From Oceanobacillus neutriphilus (GTDB lineage: Bacteria; Bacillota; Bacilli; Bacillales; Amphibacillaceae): DNA of 64,000 nucleotides. Positions 8,013 through 16,546 of the stretch are shown in pieces. Position 1 is the first letter of the stretch; each line of letters begins with the position of its first letter. A model generated the notes under the pieces. The model saw only the letters and a list, made by a program, of their open reading frames with translations, did not search any database and was not told the DNA's origin. The DNA lies in the NCBI RefSeq assembly GCF_014645515.1, contig NZ_BMLW01000011.1:124001-188000 (forward strand). The letters are read 5' to 3'. Both the position numbers and the translations under genes were made by a program.

Positions 8013-8059
8013 TTTCGATTATTTTGTTTTGTTTGTATATATTTTTTAACTAATCGAAA
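8013..8059. promoter_or_regulatory. 9-bp inverted repeat, candidate response-regulator operator
   Basis: TTTCGATTA (8013-8021) and TAATCGAAA (8051-8059) are perfect inverted arms separated by 29 AT-rich bases, between the regulator stop and the transporter start. There is no T-run consistent with a terminator. A binding site for the CitT-like regulator is a reasonable guess. Confidence 0.4.
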
Positions 8060-8758
8060 CTAAAATTGTTGGAGGTTGTCTTTTCCCGTCCGTGAGAGTT
8101 TATATTGCTGCAACGGACGTCCGAAATTATGATAAATCACATTTTTTTCAATCAGCTTTTTCTCCTCAAAAAAACGTAAATATTTACGTAAGGAAACATG
8201 TGAAATTTTTGCATAGGTGCTTAAATCTGCCGCAGACAGCCAATCCTCATGCTCTATCATGACCGTCAGAATATTTCTGCAGGTTTCTTTCGTAATTCCT
8301 TTTGGTAAGTCTTCCGGTTTTAAAACAGGCTGTTCACGCGGGTGGAATAAACGATCCACCTCTGCCTGATGCACCTTTCCTTCTGCCAATCTCACTGTTT
8401 GCTTATAACGCAGGAGGGATTCCCGGAAACGCTCAAAGGTAAATGGCTTCAAAAGATAGTCCACTACACCATAGCGATATCCTGTTTTTAATGACTGCTG
8501 GTCATTGGCGGAGGTAATTAAAATAACATCCACATTTATTTCCTCCAAGCGGATTTGCTTTAATAAATCCAGACCATTTTTTCGCTGTAAATAGACGTCC
8601 AGTAAAATTAAATCAACATCGGGCTGTCTCGCCAGCCCGATACCTTCTTCGACTGTTTCCACGCTTCCAACACAACAAAAACCATCTATTTTCTCAATAT
8701 ACTTCTGATGAAATTTAGAAATAAGTGGCTCATCTTCAATAATAGCTATACGTATCAT
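8060..8758 (-). CDS. CitT/DcuR-type response regulator
   Basis: The 232-residue regulator has an N-terminal receiver domain (acidic pocket IIEDEP, phosphoacceptor in DLILLDVYL, conserved Thr/Ser in ILITSA and Lys in YLLKPF) and a C-terminal DNA-binding half with a winged-helix-like segment (LSTYAKISHVSLRKYLRFFEEKKLI), as in the CitB family regulators CitT, MalR/YufM and DctR. The start overlaps the kinase stop by four bases (ATGA), so the two are translated together. Its likely target is the transporter operon directly downstream. Confidence 0.92.
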   Translation of the reverse strand: MIRIAIIEDEPLISKFHQKYIEKIDGFCCVGSVETVEEGIGLARQPDVDLILLDVYLQRKNGLDLLKQIRLEEINVDVILITSANDQQSLKTGYRYGVVDYLLKPFTFERFRESLLRYKQTVRLAEGKVHQAEVDRLFHPREQPVLKPEDLPKGITKETCRNILTVMIEHEDWLSAADLSTYAKISHVSLRKYLRFFEEKKLIEKNVIYHNFGRPLQQYKLSRTGKDNLQQF

Positions 8759-10368
8759 TTGGAATTATTCCTCTCTTCATCATGATGTTCATATGGCATC
8801 TTAATTTGTAAACACACACCTGCGCCGATTTCAGATTGGATATGATAGGTTCCGTTTCCTGCTTTGATCGCATTAATCATAATCGTCATCCCGTATCCGC
8901 GGTTCCATCCTTTTGTCGAATAGCCCTTTTCCAGGATAGAAGGTAGATATTCGATATTAAAGCCTGCACCATTATCACGAATTTCATAGAATATCTCTTC
9001 ATCGAAAACATCAAAAACCAGCGTAATCTTTTTTTCCTTCTGTCCAACCATAGCATCGACTGCGTTTTCCAGACTGTTTCCAATAATCGTAATCCAGCGG
9101 TCAACAGCAGTCGGATCAGCAAGGCTCGGCCATTTGTTCTCCCCCTGGATATCTACATCAATTTGCAGCTGCTCCAGCCGTTCTAATTTCGTTAAAAGGT
9201 ATCCAGCAATAGCAACATCATCGATATGCGCAGAAATCATTCCTGTCTCCCGCTGATAAATCTGCGAAAGACTGTCCACATATTCCGCAAGCTCCTCATA
9301 GGATTCTGTATAAACCATTGCTCCGATAATATGAAGCTTATTCATAAACTCATGCGTCTGCATCCGCAATGTATGCGCATAGGATTCTACTCCGGACAGC
9401 TTCTTCATAATGGCATCCAGTTCATTACGATCTCGAAAAGTAACAAGCACACCGACATTGTTTTTATCCACCTTAATGGAAACACTATTTGTAATCATTT
9501 CTACATTACCAAAGCTCACAGATTTATCATAGACTGCTTTTTCTCCGCTTAATAATACCTCCAGCGAAAGCTCCGGCCAGACATCTATTATCTTTTCACC
9601 AATAATATTCCCTTGGTAGCCTGCCCGTTCCAGCATAAATTCGGACGAAGGATTAGCAATAATAATTTGATGGTCTGCATTAATGGCAATAACTCCTTCA
9701 CTAACACTATCAAGCATTGCTTCACGTTCTTCCATCATATAGGCAATCTCTTGAGGCTCCAGGTCAAACAACGTTTTTTTCAGCCTTCTTGCTAAAAAAT
9801 AGGAGCCCGCTAAACCCAGGACCAGACTTAAAGCTGTACCTAGAATAGTAATTTTCAAACTATCCCATACAGCCTGGTTAATGACCTTTGTTGAAATCCC
9901 TACCGAAATCGCACCAATCTGCGTTCCCTCTTGATTATAAACCGGTTCAAAAGCCCGCATTGATGGTCCCAACGTACCAACAGCCTCGGAGGTATAGCGA
10001 TTTCCTGCAAGCACCGCGTCTACATCTCCGCCGACGAAATGTTCTCCAATCCGTTCAGCAACAGGGTGCATCAGCCGGATGCCTTCCATATCCATCAGTA
10101 CAATATATTGCAGGTCATTCTCCTCACGAATCTCCGCTGCAATGGTACGCAGGTTTTTATCTGCTTCACCTTGTTCCAGCGCAGAGGCAACGATAGGCAT
10201 ACGGGCAAAATGGCTTGCACTTAAACTCGCTTTATCCGCAAGCGTTTTCTTTGTTTCTGCTGCCTGATTATATCCAATAAGCAGCCCTGTAACAAGCAGT
10301 GTTAAGCAGATTAATCCGCTGGTGAACAACATCATTTGCAGCATTAACGGTAAATCTTTTTTTCGCAT
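8755..10368 (-). CDS. CitS/DcuS-type sensor histidine kinase
   Basis: The 537-residue kinase has two membrane segments (about residues 10-30 and 172-195) flanking an extracellular PAS-like sensor of about 140 residues, the usual citrate/malate sensing module. The sensor includes MDMEGIRLMHPVAERIGEHF and a PSMRAFEPVYN strand. A cytoplasmic PAS follows (LDSVSEGVIAINADHQIIIANP), then the His box LRMQTHEFMNKLHIIGAM, which is Spo0B-like, and the ATPase domain with NSLENAVDA, DNGAGF and GYGMTI. It probably senses an external C4-dicarboxylate and signals to the regulator encoded next. The exact ligand cannot be read from the sequence. Confidence 0.93.
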   Translation of the reverse strand: MRKKDLPLMLQMMLFTSGLICLTLLVTGLLIGYNQAAETKKTLADKASLSASHFARMPIVASALEQGEADKNLRTIAAEIREENDLQYIVLMDMEGIRLMHPVAERIGEHFVGGDVDAVLAGNRYTSEAVGTLGPSMRAFEPVYNQEGTQIGAISVGISTKVINQAVWDSLKITILGTALSLVLGLAGSYFLARRLKKTLFDLEPQEIAYMMEEREAMLDSVSEGVIAINADHQIIIANPSSEFMLERAGYQGNIIGEKIIDVWPELSLEVLLSGEKAVYDKSVSFGNVEMITNSVSIKVDKNNVGVLVTFRDRNELDAIMKKLSGVESYAHTLRMQTHEFMNKLHIIGAMVYTESYEELAEYVDSLSQIYQRETGMISAHIDDVAIAGYLLTKLERLEQLQIDVDIQGENKWPSLADPTAVDRWITIIGNSLENAVDAMVGQKEKKITLVFDVFDEEIFYEIRDNGAGFNIEYLPSILEKGYSTKGWNRGYGMTIMINAIKAGNGTYHIQSEIGAGVCLQIKMPYEHHDEERNNSK

Positions 10369-10587
10369 ATCTGTTCACCCTCCTCGTCCTGCCAGGCAGC
10401 CGCTACTCCATTTTTTCAAGAGTAGGGATTCTACCCATATTAGGAATCAAACTTCTATATCACATTTAATAACTGTTTGCAGATTAAGTATGTATGGAAA
10501 AATAATAACATAGAATGGGAGAGTAATGCATAAACTGCTGAAGGTTTCTGTTCTTTTGGTAAATTTTTATACTTTATTAAATTTTTC

Positions 10588-11250
10588 TTATTGTTTAAAT
10601 TCTACTGACTTCATAATTGCCAATACTTCTTCCTCTATTTCATCTAAGTCAAGATGATTTTCATAATCCGTAGTTACGTTATAATTATAAGAAACTGCTT
10701 GATCTGAATTATTCGATTGAATAATTCCTATATAAATACAAGCTATAGTATTTCCACTACGAGTTACATATTCTGTTGTTCCATAGTGAATGGTTTTATC
10801 TTCATATTCCATCACTTCATATTCACCGTCATAATGTGTATGACCTTTCATAATATTTTTTAACCTATCTATATCTCCTCCTCGCTCACTACGGTTATAT
10901 ATCATACGCACAAAATACTGATAATATTTAGAATCTTCCCCGTATTTAATTCCTTCATAGGCTCCTGTATTTGATGTAGACACATCATATTCCAGATCAT
11001 TTATAATTGCATCATCAGGATAAAGCATCGTATACTCTTCTGTCTTTGACTGCATTAAATAATACCCTTCCTTTACCGGTTCCGTCGACACCATAAATTC
11101 CCGGGTAAATTCATCCTGAAATGCCGTTACATCTGGTAAATCTTTGGGATCCATTTCACTTATATCTTTTTCGTTCATATTTATACATCCCCCTAAAAAT
11201 AAGAGGATTACTGTGCAACATAGCAGATAGTTAATTCCTTTTTTTAACAT
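10588..11250 (-). CDS. Predicted lipoprotein, tandem paralogue A
   Basis: The 220-residue secreted protein has a short signal peptide and lipobox (VILLFLGGC), so it is probably lipid-anchored outside the membrane. The mature part begins SEMDPKDLPDVTAFQDEF and is rich in acidic and aromatic residues; there is no recognisable catalytic motif. It is closely similar to the next gene, especially over the first 60 mature residues and in HTHYDGEYEV, so the two arose by duplication. The family is unknown to me. Tandem lipoprotein copies of this size are seen among immunity proteins and surface antigens of Bacillaceae, but no toxin gene is nearby. Confidence 0.82.
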   Translation of the reverse strand: MLKKGINYLLCCTVILLFLGGCINMNEKDISEMDPKDLPDVTAFQDEFTREFMVSTEPVKEGYYLMQSKTEEYTMLYPDDAIINDLEYDVSTSNTGAYEGIKYGEDSKYYQYFVRMIYNRSERGGDIDRLKNIMKGHTHYDGEYEVMEYEDKTIHYGTTEYVTRSGNTIACIYIGIIQSNNSDQAVSYNYNVTTDYENHLDLDEIEEEVLAIMKSVEFKQ

Positions 11251-11324
11251 TTAGGAGAAACTCCTCTTCATATTTTTAAGTAAATAAAAGACCTTGTTAG
11301 TAATTTTAAAATATTGATTTCGTC

Positions 11325-11984
11325 TTATTCTGTAAATTCGACCGATTCCATGATCTCTATTACTTCTTTTTCTATCTTATCCAAGTCAATATTATTTTCA
11401 TAGTCTGTAAGAATGTTATAATTATAAGCAACTGCTTGATTTGAATTATTCAATTGAATAATTCCTATATAACCATACGCTATTCCTTCTCCATCAGATG
11501 TAACATATTCTGTTATTGCATAATGAATGGTTTTATCTTTATATTCTATTACTTCATATTCACCATCGTAGTGCGTATGACCCTTCATAATATTTTTAAA
11601 TCTATCCACATCTCCTCCTAAATCACCGTGATCATATATCATACGTACAAAATATTGATATTCTTTATCATCGGATTCTGCACCATAACTAATCCTTTCA
11701 ATAGCCCCTGTATCTGTGGTTGTCATATCATACCGTATTTTACTTAATACCGCATCTTCTGGATATAACATCGTATATTCCCCTGTTTTTGACTGCATTA
11801 AATAATACCCTTCCTTTACCGGTTCCGTCGATACCATAAATTCCTGCGTAAATTCATCCTGAAATGCCGTTACGTCTGGTAAATCTTTTGGGTCCATTTC
11901 AGAAATTTCTTTTTCATTACAGCCTGTTAATACTAGACAAACCAATATCCCAATTAATATATATCTTATTAAGGATAATTTCAT
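11325..11984 (-). CDS. Predicted lipoprotein, tandem paralogue B
   Basis: The 219-residue paralogue of the gene immediately downstream has lipobox LVCLVLTGC and mature start EKEISEMDPKDLPDV. The N-terminal 60 residues are almost identical to paralogue A, while residues 75-110 and the C-terminus differ more, which suggests divergent selection after duplication or gene conversion of the front half. The 74-base gap between the two copies contains no clear terminator, so they probably form one transcript. Function unknown. Confidence 0.82.
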   Translation of the reverse strand: MKLSLIRYILIGILVCLVLTGCNEKEISEMDPKDLPDVTAFQDEFTQEFMVSTEPVKEGYYLMQSKTGEYTMLYPEDAVLSKIRYDMTTTDTGAIERISYGAESDDKEYQYFVRMIYDHGDLGGDVDRFKNIMKGHTHYDGEYEVIEYKDKTIHYAITEYVTSDGEGIAYGYIGIIQLNNSNQAVAYNYNILTDYENNIDLDKIEKEVIEIMESVEFTE

Positions 11985-12123
11985 TTAGACGAATCTTCCC
12001 TTCCAAATAGACTTCAAAATTTTGCAGGTTATGTATCACCTTATCTTCTCCAAAATGGTTTAAATCTTCCTGGTTAGTCAGCTGCTTATCTCCTTTTTTA
12101 TAACGAATCAGCAGGAAAAACAT
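11917..12123 (-). pseudogene. Uncertain 68-codon ORF, possibly the tail of a degraded gene
   Basis: The frame from 12123 reads MFFLLIRYKKGDKQLTNQED and stays open into the start of lipoprotein B in another frame. Residues 1-45 look protein-like (mixed charged and hydrophobic), but there is no ribosome site before the ATG and the last 20 codons only read through the next gene. It may be the remnant of an upstream partner of the lipoproteins. Evidence is weak. Confidence 0.25.
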
Positions 12124-12285
12124 CCTAGTCGCTTCATTCTTTATAACTAAACCTAGAAGAAAACATCAAACCAGTCAACTATTTATAGGTAAATTTATTA
12201 AAAATAATCCTAATTTACCAGTTATTATATACTCATATAAATTTAAATCGAATGAAACAAGTCTAGTATTGCTTGTAAAACGAAT

Positions 12286-12315
12286 AAAAAAAAGCACTTC
12301 CCTAAGGAAAGCACT
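12286..12315 (-). terminator. Rho-independent terminator, minus strand
   Basis: On the minus strand AGTGCTTTCC, loop TTAG, GGAAGTGCT is followed by eight T. No gene that would need it is evident between here and 12586, so it may back up the terminator at 12587-12645 or serve a lost gene. Confidence 0.6.
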
Positions 12316-12586
12316 ATCCCATTCAATTAATTTATTCCATATTTTCAACCATAATCACTTTATTACATAAGATTCCATTCATTCCCTCATGCGAAATAAT
12401 AAAGAATTAACCCCTGCCTTTGAGCCCCTCATTTAAATAAGCAGACTTTAAACGTTAAAGAGAATTATATTTCATATTATATAAATCCCAATATACTTTT
12501 CTTACACTACTCGTACATAGCGTAATCTATATCGTATATTTCTTCAAAAACCACCCTCTCTTCTTCCTTCATAATCATTTATCAAA
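12316..12586. other. Intergenic stretch between two terminators
   Basis: No convincing gene. A 21-codon frame at 12507-12572 on the minus strand (begins MKEEERVVFEEIYDID) lacks a ribosome site. With a terminator at each end, the stretch may once have held a small transcript. Confidence 0.4.
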
Positions 12587-12645
12587 ACAAAAATCCGGAT
12601 AAACCCCACACTCTAAAACAGAATGTGATATTTAACCGGATTTAG
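12587..12645 (-). terminator. Terminator of the two-domain isoprenoid synthase gene
   Basis: AAATCCGG on the minus strand pairs with CCGGATTT across an internal hairpin CACATTCT/AGAGTGTG, followed by T-rich sequence, 15 bases after the stop of the synthase gene. Confidence 0.7.
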
Positions 12646-12659
12646 TTAAAGACTCAAAA

Positions 12660-14972
12660 TCAATGATCACGCAATATCAAATAGTCTAACAGCTGATAAA
12701 AGAAAGGAATGTCCGGAAGCTTTGCTAATTCTTTTCTCGCTTCCAGGTAATGCTTCCACATTTCCTTCTGTGCTTCTTCTTTTCCCAGAATAGAAACAAA
12801 GGTCGAACTATTGTTCCGTTGATCCTGGCCAGGTTGTTTGCCTAATAACTTCGCATCACCTGTTATATCCAATAAATCATCCTTAATCTGAAAGGCAATC
12901 CCCGCGTGATAAGCTAATTGCTTCACGGCCTGCTTACGCTCATCTGACTCCCCGGCAATAATAAGCGGCATCATCAGCGCCGCTTCAAATCCAAGGCCGG
13001 TTTTATAAACCGATAATTGCCTTAACTCACCAAGCGTTAAAGAGCTTCCTTTTGCATGCAGGTCAAAGAATTGGCCCTGACACATCTTTTGCGTAGTCCG
13101 GGTGGAATAAGCAATGAGCTCCAAAAGCCGGTTGGGATCGGGATGCTTGATAACAGCCTGTTCTTCTACCGCGCGCTGTGTTAACCAGAGCCCGGTCAGT
13201 TCAGCGGTTGCATGGTTATATTTCTCATGTAATGTCTGCTTGCCTCTTCTAGCAGAAGCATTATCCTGGGAGGGCAGATCATCAAAGATAAGAGAGGCTG
13301 TATGCATAAATTCTACCGATTTTGCTAATGGCAATATTACATTGTCGGGAAGCTGAAGCCCTTCCTTTGCCATAATCCAAGTCATAATCGGCCGTAAACG
13401 CTTGGCATTGCCTGACAGACTGTAGTTTGCTGCTTCTTTTAAGGCATTTCCCTTCGATTCAAAGGTAAGATGCTCTTCCAATGGTTCTTTTATAGCTTTC
13501 ATTTTAGCTATGAACTGTATCTTTGATTGTTTATTTTGTTTTAATGTATCTAAAAATTGATCGCGAATCCATTTATCAAAGAAGGCCACATTGTGACTTC
13601 GGTTTACTATTTTTTCTAAAGCTCTGTCAAAATCCGGATCAAAGGAAAACTGATGCCTGAAAGCTTGATAACGTTCTTTTCCCAATTTTGCCTTCAAACG
13701 TTTCAGACCGTTGATTGCCCGGTCCAGAATAATATCCCTTATCTCTGATTTCCCGGGATAAAGCTTATGGACAAAGTAATAAATCACAGACCAATACATG
13801 GCAAAGGGATTTATTAAGCTGGAATTCTGATTAGGATACGTAACAAAATACGTATACGGCGTTACATTCTTATTTGCGAGATCTTCATCCAAATCTGCCA
13901 AATCATCAGCAAGCTGATTGTACATACCATAATGAAACATATTTTCCTCTATATTCTCACCCTCTGAAAAAGGTTTAAAAGAACGGATAATCAGCCTGGA
14001 GGAAGCTGATTTTAAAATAACGGATGTGTACAGTTCTTCATTTGTATAATTGTTATGATCTAATCGCTTTTGCCTGTCCAGTTCCTGTGCTTCGAAAAAT
14101 AAATAAGCATTTTCCAGGAAAATCTGTCTATTTGCCTCTGGCTGACATGACTTTAAATAGTAGAATGCTTCTGCCAATTCCTCATGCACTGCAGAAATGA
14201 ACTCCCAATGCTTATCCTGCCAGTCAGCCTCCTGTACCGGAATTACTTCTCCTGCTAATAATGTTTGCCGGATAAAAGAGGCAAAGGATTTCTTCTCAGC
14301 TGCTGTTAGCATATCTGCATCCAGAACATCATCAATCAAGGGGTAAGTCAGACCATAATAATAGCCCGTACGGACGGCCTGATCTAACATCTGCCTTCTT
14401 GTTTCTTTAGACAGTCCGTCGTCCAGTTCTTCAAATTCATGCATGACGACTCCGGCAATAATTTTCATTATTTTACGTTTTGCTTCGTTTTTATCCAATC
14501 CATCAGGAAGTATTGTGGAAACACGCCTCAGTTTGTCGGATACCCAAAAGAAAGCCTCTTCCAATGATTCTTTCTCTGCCATTTGGTACAGCTCAGTAAC
14601 ATGGAACGGTACTTGCTGTTCTTTATTATTCAAATAATTTTTAACACCTTCTGTTACGACGGCTATTCTGTGCTGCATCGCTTCCGAGGTAATATCTCTG
14701 CCAAGATCACGAAAATAAATATATGAAACACTTCGATGTAAGTAAGAATCAAGCTGCCCCGTTTTTGCAAGCTGGGAAATAAATGTTTTACCCGGCTGAT
14801 ACTTCCAATTATCTACATTTAGCCAAGTTTTTCTTTTGGATTGCTGATAATGATGAAGCGTCTCTGCCAATGTCGACGCAAAGTCTTCTTGTTGTATTTG
14901 AGCCTGCAGGATTTGAAAATATGCTTTTGCCTGCTCTTGTTTGCTCTGAAAATAATCCTTATTCATCAACAT
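12660..14972 (-). CDS. Two-domain isoprenoid synthase: terpene-synthase-like N-half fused to a polyprenyl diphosphate synthase
   Basis: The protein has 770 residues, against about 290-320 for an ordinary polyprenyl diphosphate synthase. Residues ~490-770 are a complete trans-prenyltransferase: GNAKRLRP (521-528), first Asp-rich motif DDLPSQD (564-570), second motif KDDLLD (697-702) and a GKQPGQD loop (711-717). Residues 1-480 are helical, with DDVLD at 214-218 and NQLADDLADLDED at 352-364, placed like the two metal-binding motifs of a second class I isoprenoid synthase fold. I infer that the C-half makes an isoprenyl diphosphate and the N-half transfers or cyclises it. ComQ was considered, but it is single-domain and no comX/comP/comA lies downstream. 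Start chosen for GAGGG six bases before the ATG. The C-half call is firm; the N-half is inference. Confidence 0.8.
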   Translation of the reverse strand: MLMNKDYFQSKQEQAKAYFQILQAQIQQEDFASTLAETLHHYQQSKRKTWLNVDNWKYQPGKTFISQLAKTGQLDSYLHRSVSYIYFRDLGRDITSEAMQHRIAVVTEGVKNYLNNKEQQVPFHVTELYQMAEKESLEEAFFWVSDKLRRVSTILPDGLDKNEAKRKIMKIIAGVVMHEFEELDDGLSKETRRQMLDQAVRTGYYYGLTYPLIDDVLDADMLTAAEKKSFASFIRQTLLAGEVIPVQEADWQDKHWEFISAVHEELAEAFYYLKSCQPEANRQIFLENAYLFFEAQELDRQKRLDHNNYTNEELYTSVILKSASSRLIIRSFKPFSEGENIEENMFHYGMYNQLADDLADLDEDLANKNVTPYTYFVTYPNQNSSLINPFAMYWSVIYYFVHKLYPGKSEIRDIILDRAINGLKRLKAKLGKERYQAFRHQFSFDPDFDRALEKIVNRSHNVAFFDKWIRDQFLDTLKQNKQSKIQFIAKMKAIKEPLEEHLTFESKGNALKEAANYSLSGNAKRLRPIMTWIMAKEGLQLPDNVILPLAKSVEFMHTASLIFDDLPSQDNASARRGKQTLHEKYNHATAELTGLWLTQRAVEEQAVIKHPDPNRLLELIAYSTRTTQKMCQGQFFDLHAKGSSLTLGELRQLSVYKTGLGFEAALMMPLIIAGESDERKQAVKQLAYHAGIAFQIKDDLLDITGDAKLLGKQPGQDQRNNSSTFVSILGKEEAQKEMWKHYLEARKELAKLPDIPFFYQLLDYLILRDH

Positions 14973-15093
14973 GATCCGCCCTCATTTTTTTGTTAAGTAA
15001 TTAAGTATAGCATGGAGTTGGACTTTTAATGACTAATTGAGCAAAACTTAACAAGAACTTTACATTAGAACGAAAAAATAGCCAATCTTTAAA

Positions 15094-16308
15094 TTATTCC
15101 TTTTGCGTTTGCAGTTTGTCCTCTTTTTCTAACTGTACAGCCTTTGGAACGGACAATTTAAATGCCAGATAAATAGAAAGGAAAGCTGCGACAATTTTCC
15201 CCAGCATAATAGGCAAAATTAAATTGGGCTGAAAATTGGCTGTGAACGATAAATGGTCACCAAATACCGTAGCAATACAGACTGAGAATGCAATATTTAT
15301 TACCTTATCCTTAGCGGGCATATCCTTTACCATGCGGAACATTGCCAGTGTATTTGCTACGGATGCCACCAGCCCCATACTTCCAACTTCCTGCATTCCC
15401 AACGCTTTAGCCAGCTTTTGAAGCGGCTTTGCAAATAGATTCCTGAACAGATAAATAAACGGGAATGAGCCGGCAAGCATGATACCGATAAAGCCGGCAA
15501 CCTCCAGAGCTCTGAAGGTATCCTCAGAATCTGCAATGATGGGATCAAATCCCCAGCTGCCAAATACAAAGCTGAAAAATCCGGTGAAATGCTCCACAAT
15601 GGAGAATACCAGAACTAATTTAATACCTGTATCTAAAATTTTCCCATAGATTAAAAAGCCTTTAATCATTTTATCCGGATACAGCCTCAGGCCGATTGCC
15701 AAAAGAAGAACAAAGATAATCAGCGGAACCATTGTAATTAGAATTTCCGAAAAGCTTAACAAAAGCGGGTAGAGAGACGTCGCATTCGTTGAGACAGCTT
15801 CTCTGATTTCTGGTTTGGAAATAGCAATAAACAGACAGGAAACCAGAATACCAACCGGGATTGTTAAAATGCCGGCCATCACCCCTAAAGCCATATATTT
15901 ATAATCTTTTTTGTTCACAAGTGCTAACCCGACCGGTATCAAAAATGTAAGTGTCGGTCCTAAAAAATAACCGATAACCATGGCAATAATCCATGATTCC
16001 CTTGTCTCCGCCAGTACATCCGCTAATTGATAGCCTCCCATATCCACAGCTATCATGGAGGTTGCTGCAATGGCAGAGTCAATGCCAAATTGATTGAGAA
16101 AAGGGCCGATTACCGTAGAAATAAACTGCGATAAGTAGGGAATGGAGGCCATAATTCCGGCACAGGGAACAAATATCTGACCAATCACATAAAAACCTTC
16201 CATAAATTCTCTTCCAAGCCCTGTCTCCGCATTTTTTATCGCTGCAAATGCACCTATAACTGCACATGCCATAATTACATAAATAATAAAATCACTAATA
16301 AATGCCAT
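15094..16308 (-). CDS. eutH: EutH-type ethanolamine permease
   Basis: The 404-residue protein has about ten or eleven hydrophobic segments and reads as EutH along its whole length: GLGREFMEGFYVIGQIFVP, SMIAVDMGGYQLADVLAE and a C-terminal VFGDHLSFTANFQPN. EutH moves ethanolamine at low external concentration or low pH. No other eut gene (lyase, activator, shell protein) lies near, so it may serve enzymes encoded elsewhere or another small amine. The gene stands alone: a prenyl-synthase gene lies upstream of its stop region and an ATPase gene behind it, each with separate control. Confidence 0.88.
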   Translation of the reverse strand: MAFISDFIIYVIMACAVIGAFAAIKNAETGLGREFMEGFYVIGQIFVPCAGIMASIPYLSQFISTVIGPFLNQFGIDSAIAATSMIAVDMGGYQLADVLAETRESWIIAMVIGYFLGPTLTFLIPVGLALVNKKDYKYMALGVMAGILTIPVGILVSCLFIAISKPEIREAVSTNATSLYPLLLSFSEILITMVPLIIFVLLLAIGLRLYPDKMIKGFLIYGKILDTGIKLVLVFSIVEHFTGFFSFVFGSWGFDPIIADSEDTFRALEVAGFIGIMLAGSFPFIYLFRNLFAKPLQKLAKALGMQEVGSMGLVASVANTLAMFRMVKDMPAKDKVINIAFSVCIATVFGDHLSFTANFQPNLILPIMLGKIVAAFLSIYLAFKLSVPKAVQLEKEDKLQTQKE

Positions 16309-16492
16309 GCTTTATGTATGCTCCTCTCTATTCCCACTGTCTCTAATCTGATATGTACTATTTATTTTCTTAGCCTGTTTTAAGCAGCCAATTTATTAAT
16401 ATTATTTACTATACCTGTAAATGGCTTGTTTTCCAATTCCTTTTTGATATATTTTCATTCTGTAAAATGGATTCTTATCAGCCTTCATAATT

Positions 16493-16542
16493 ATAAAGAC
16501 CCTCTACCCCGCATGAAAACGGTAAAATGTAGAAGGTCTTTA
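16493..16542 (-). terminator. Terminator of the Ca2+-ATPase gene
   Basis: AAAGACC and GGTCTTT arms with further pairing of TCTAC/GTAGA form a hairpin right after the ATPase stop, with T-rich sequence on the minus strand. Confidence 0.7.
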
Positions 16543-16546
16543 TCGT

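Noticed and set aside
7647-8063. 138-codon plus-strand ORF over the transporter start and cre region
   Set aside because: Antisense to the transporter N-terminus; its composition is a mirror of that gene and the intergenic DNA.
12507-12572. 21-codon acidic peptide as ComX-like pheromone precursor
   Set aside because: No ribosome site, no Trp near the C-terminus, and it lies beyond a terminator.
12660-14972. ComQ of a ComQXPA quorum-sensing locus
   Set aside because: ComQ has about 300 residues; this protein has 770, and no comX, comP or comA follows.
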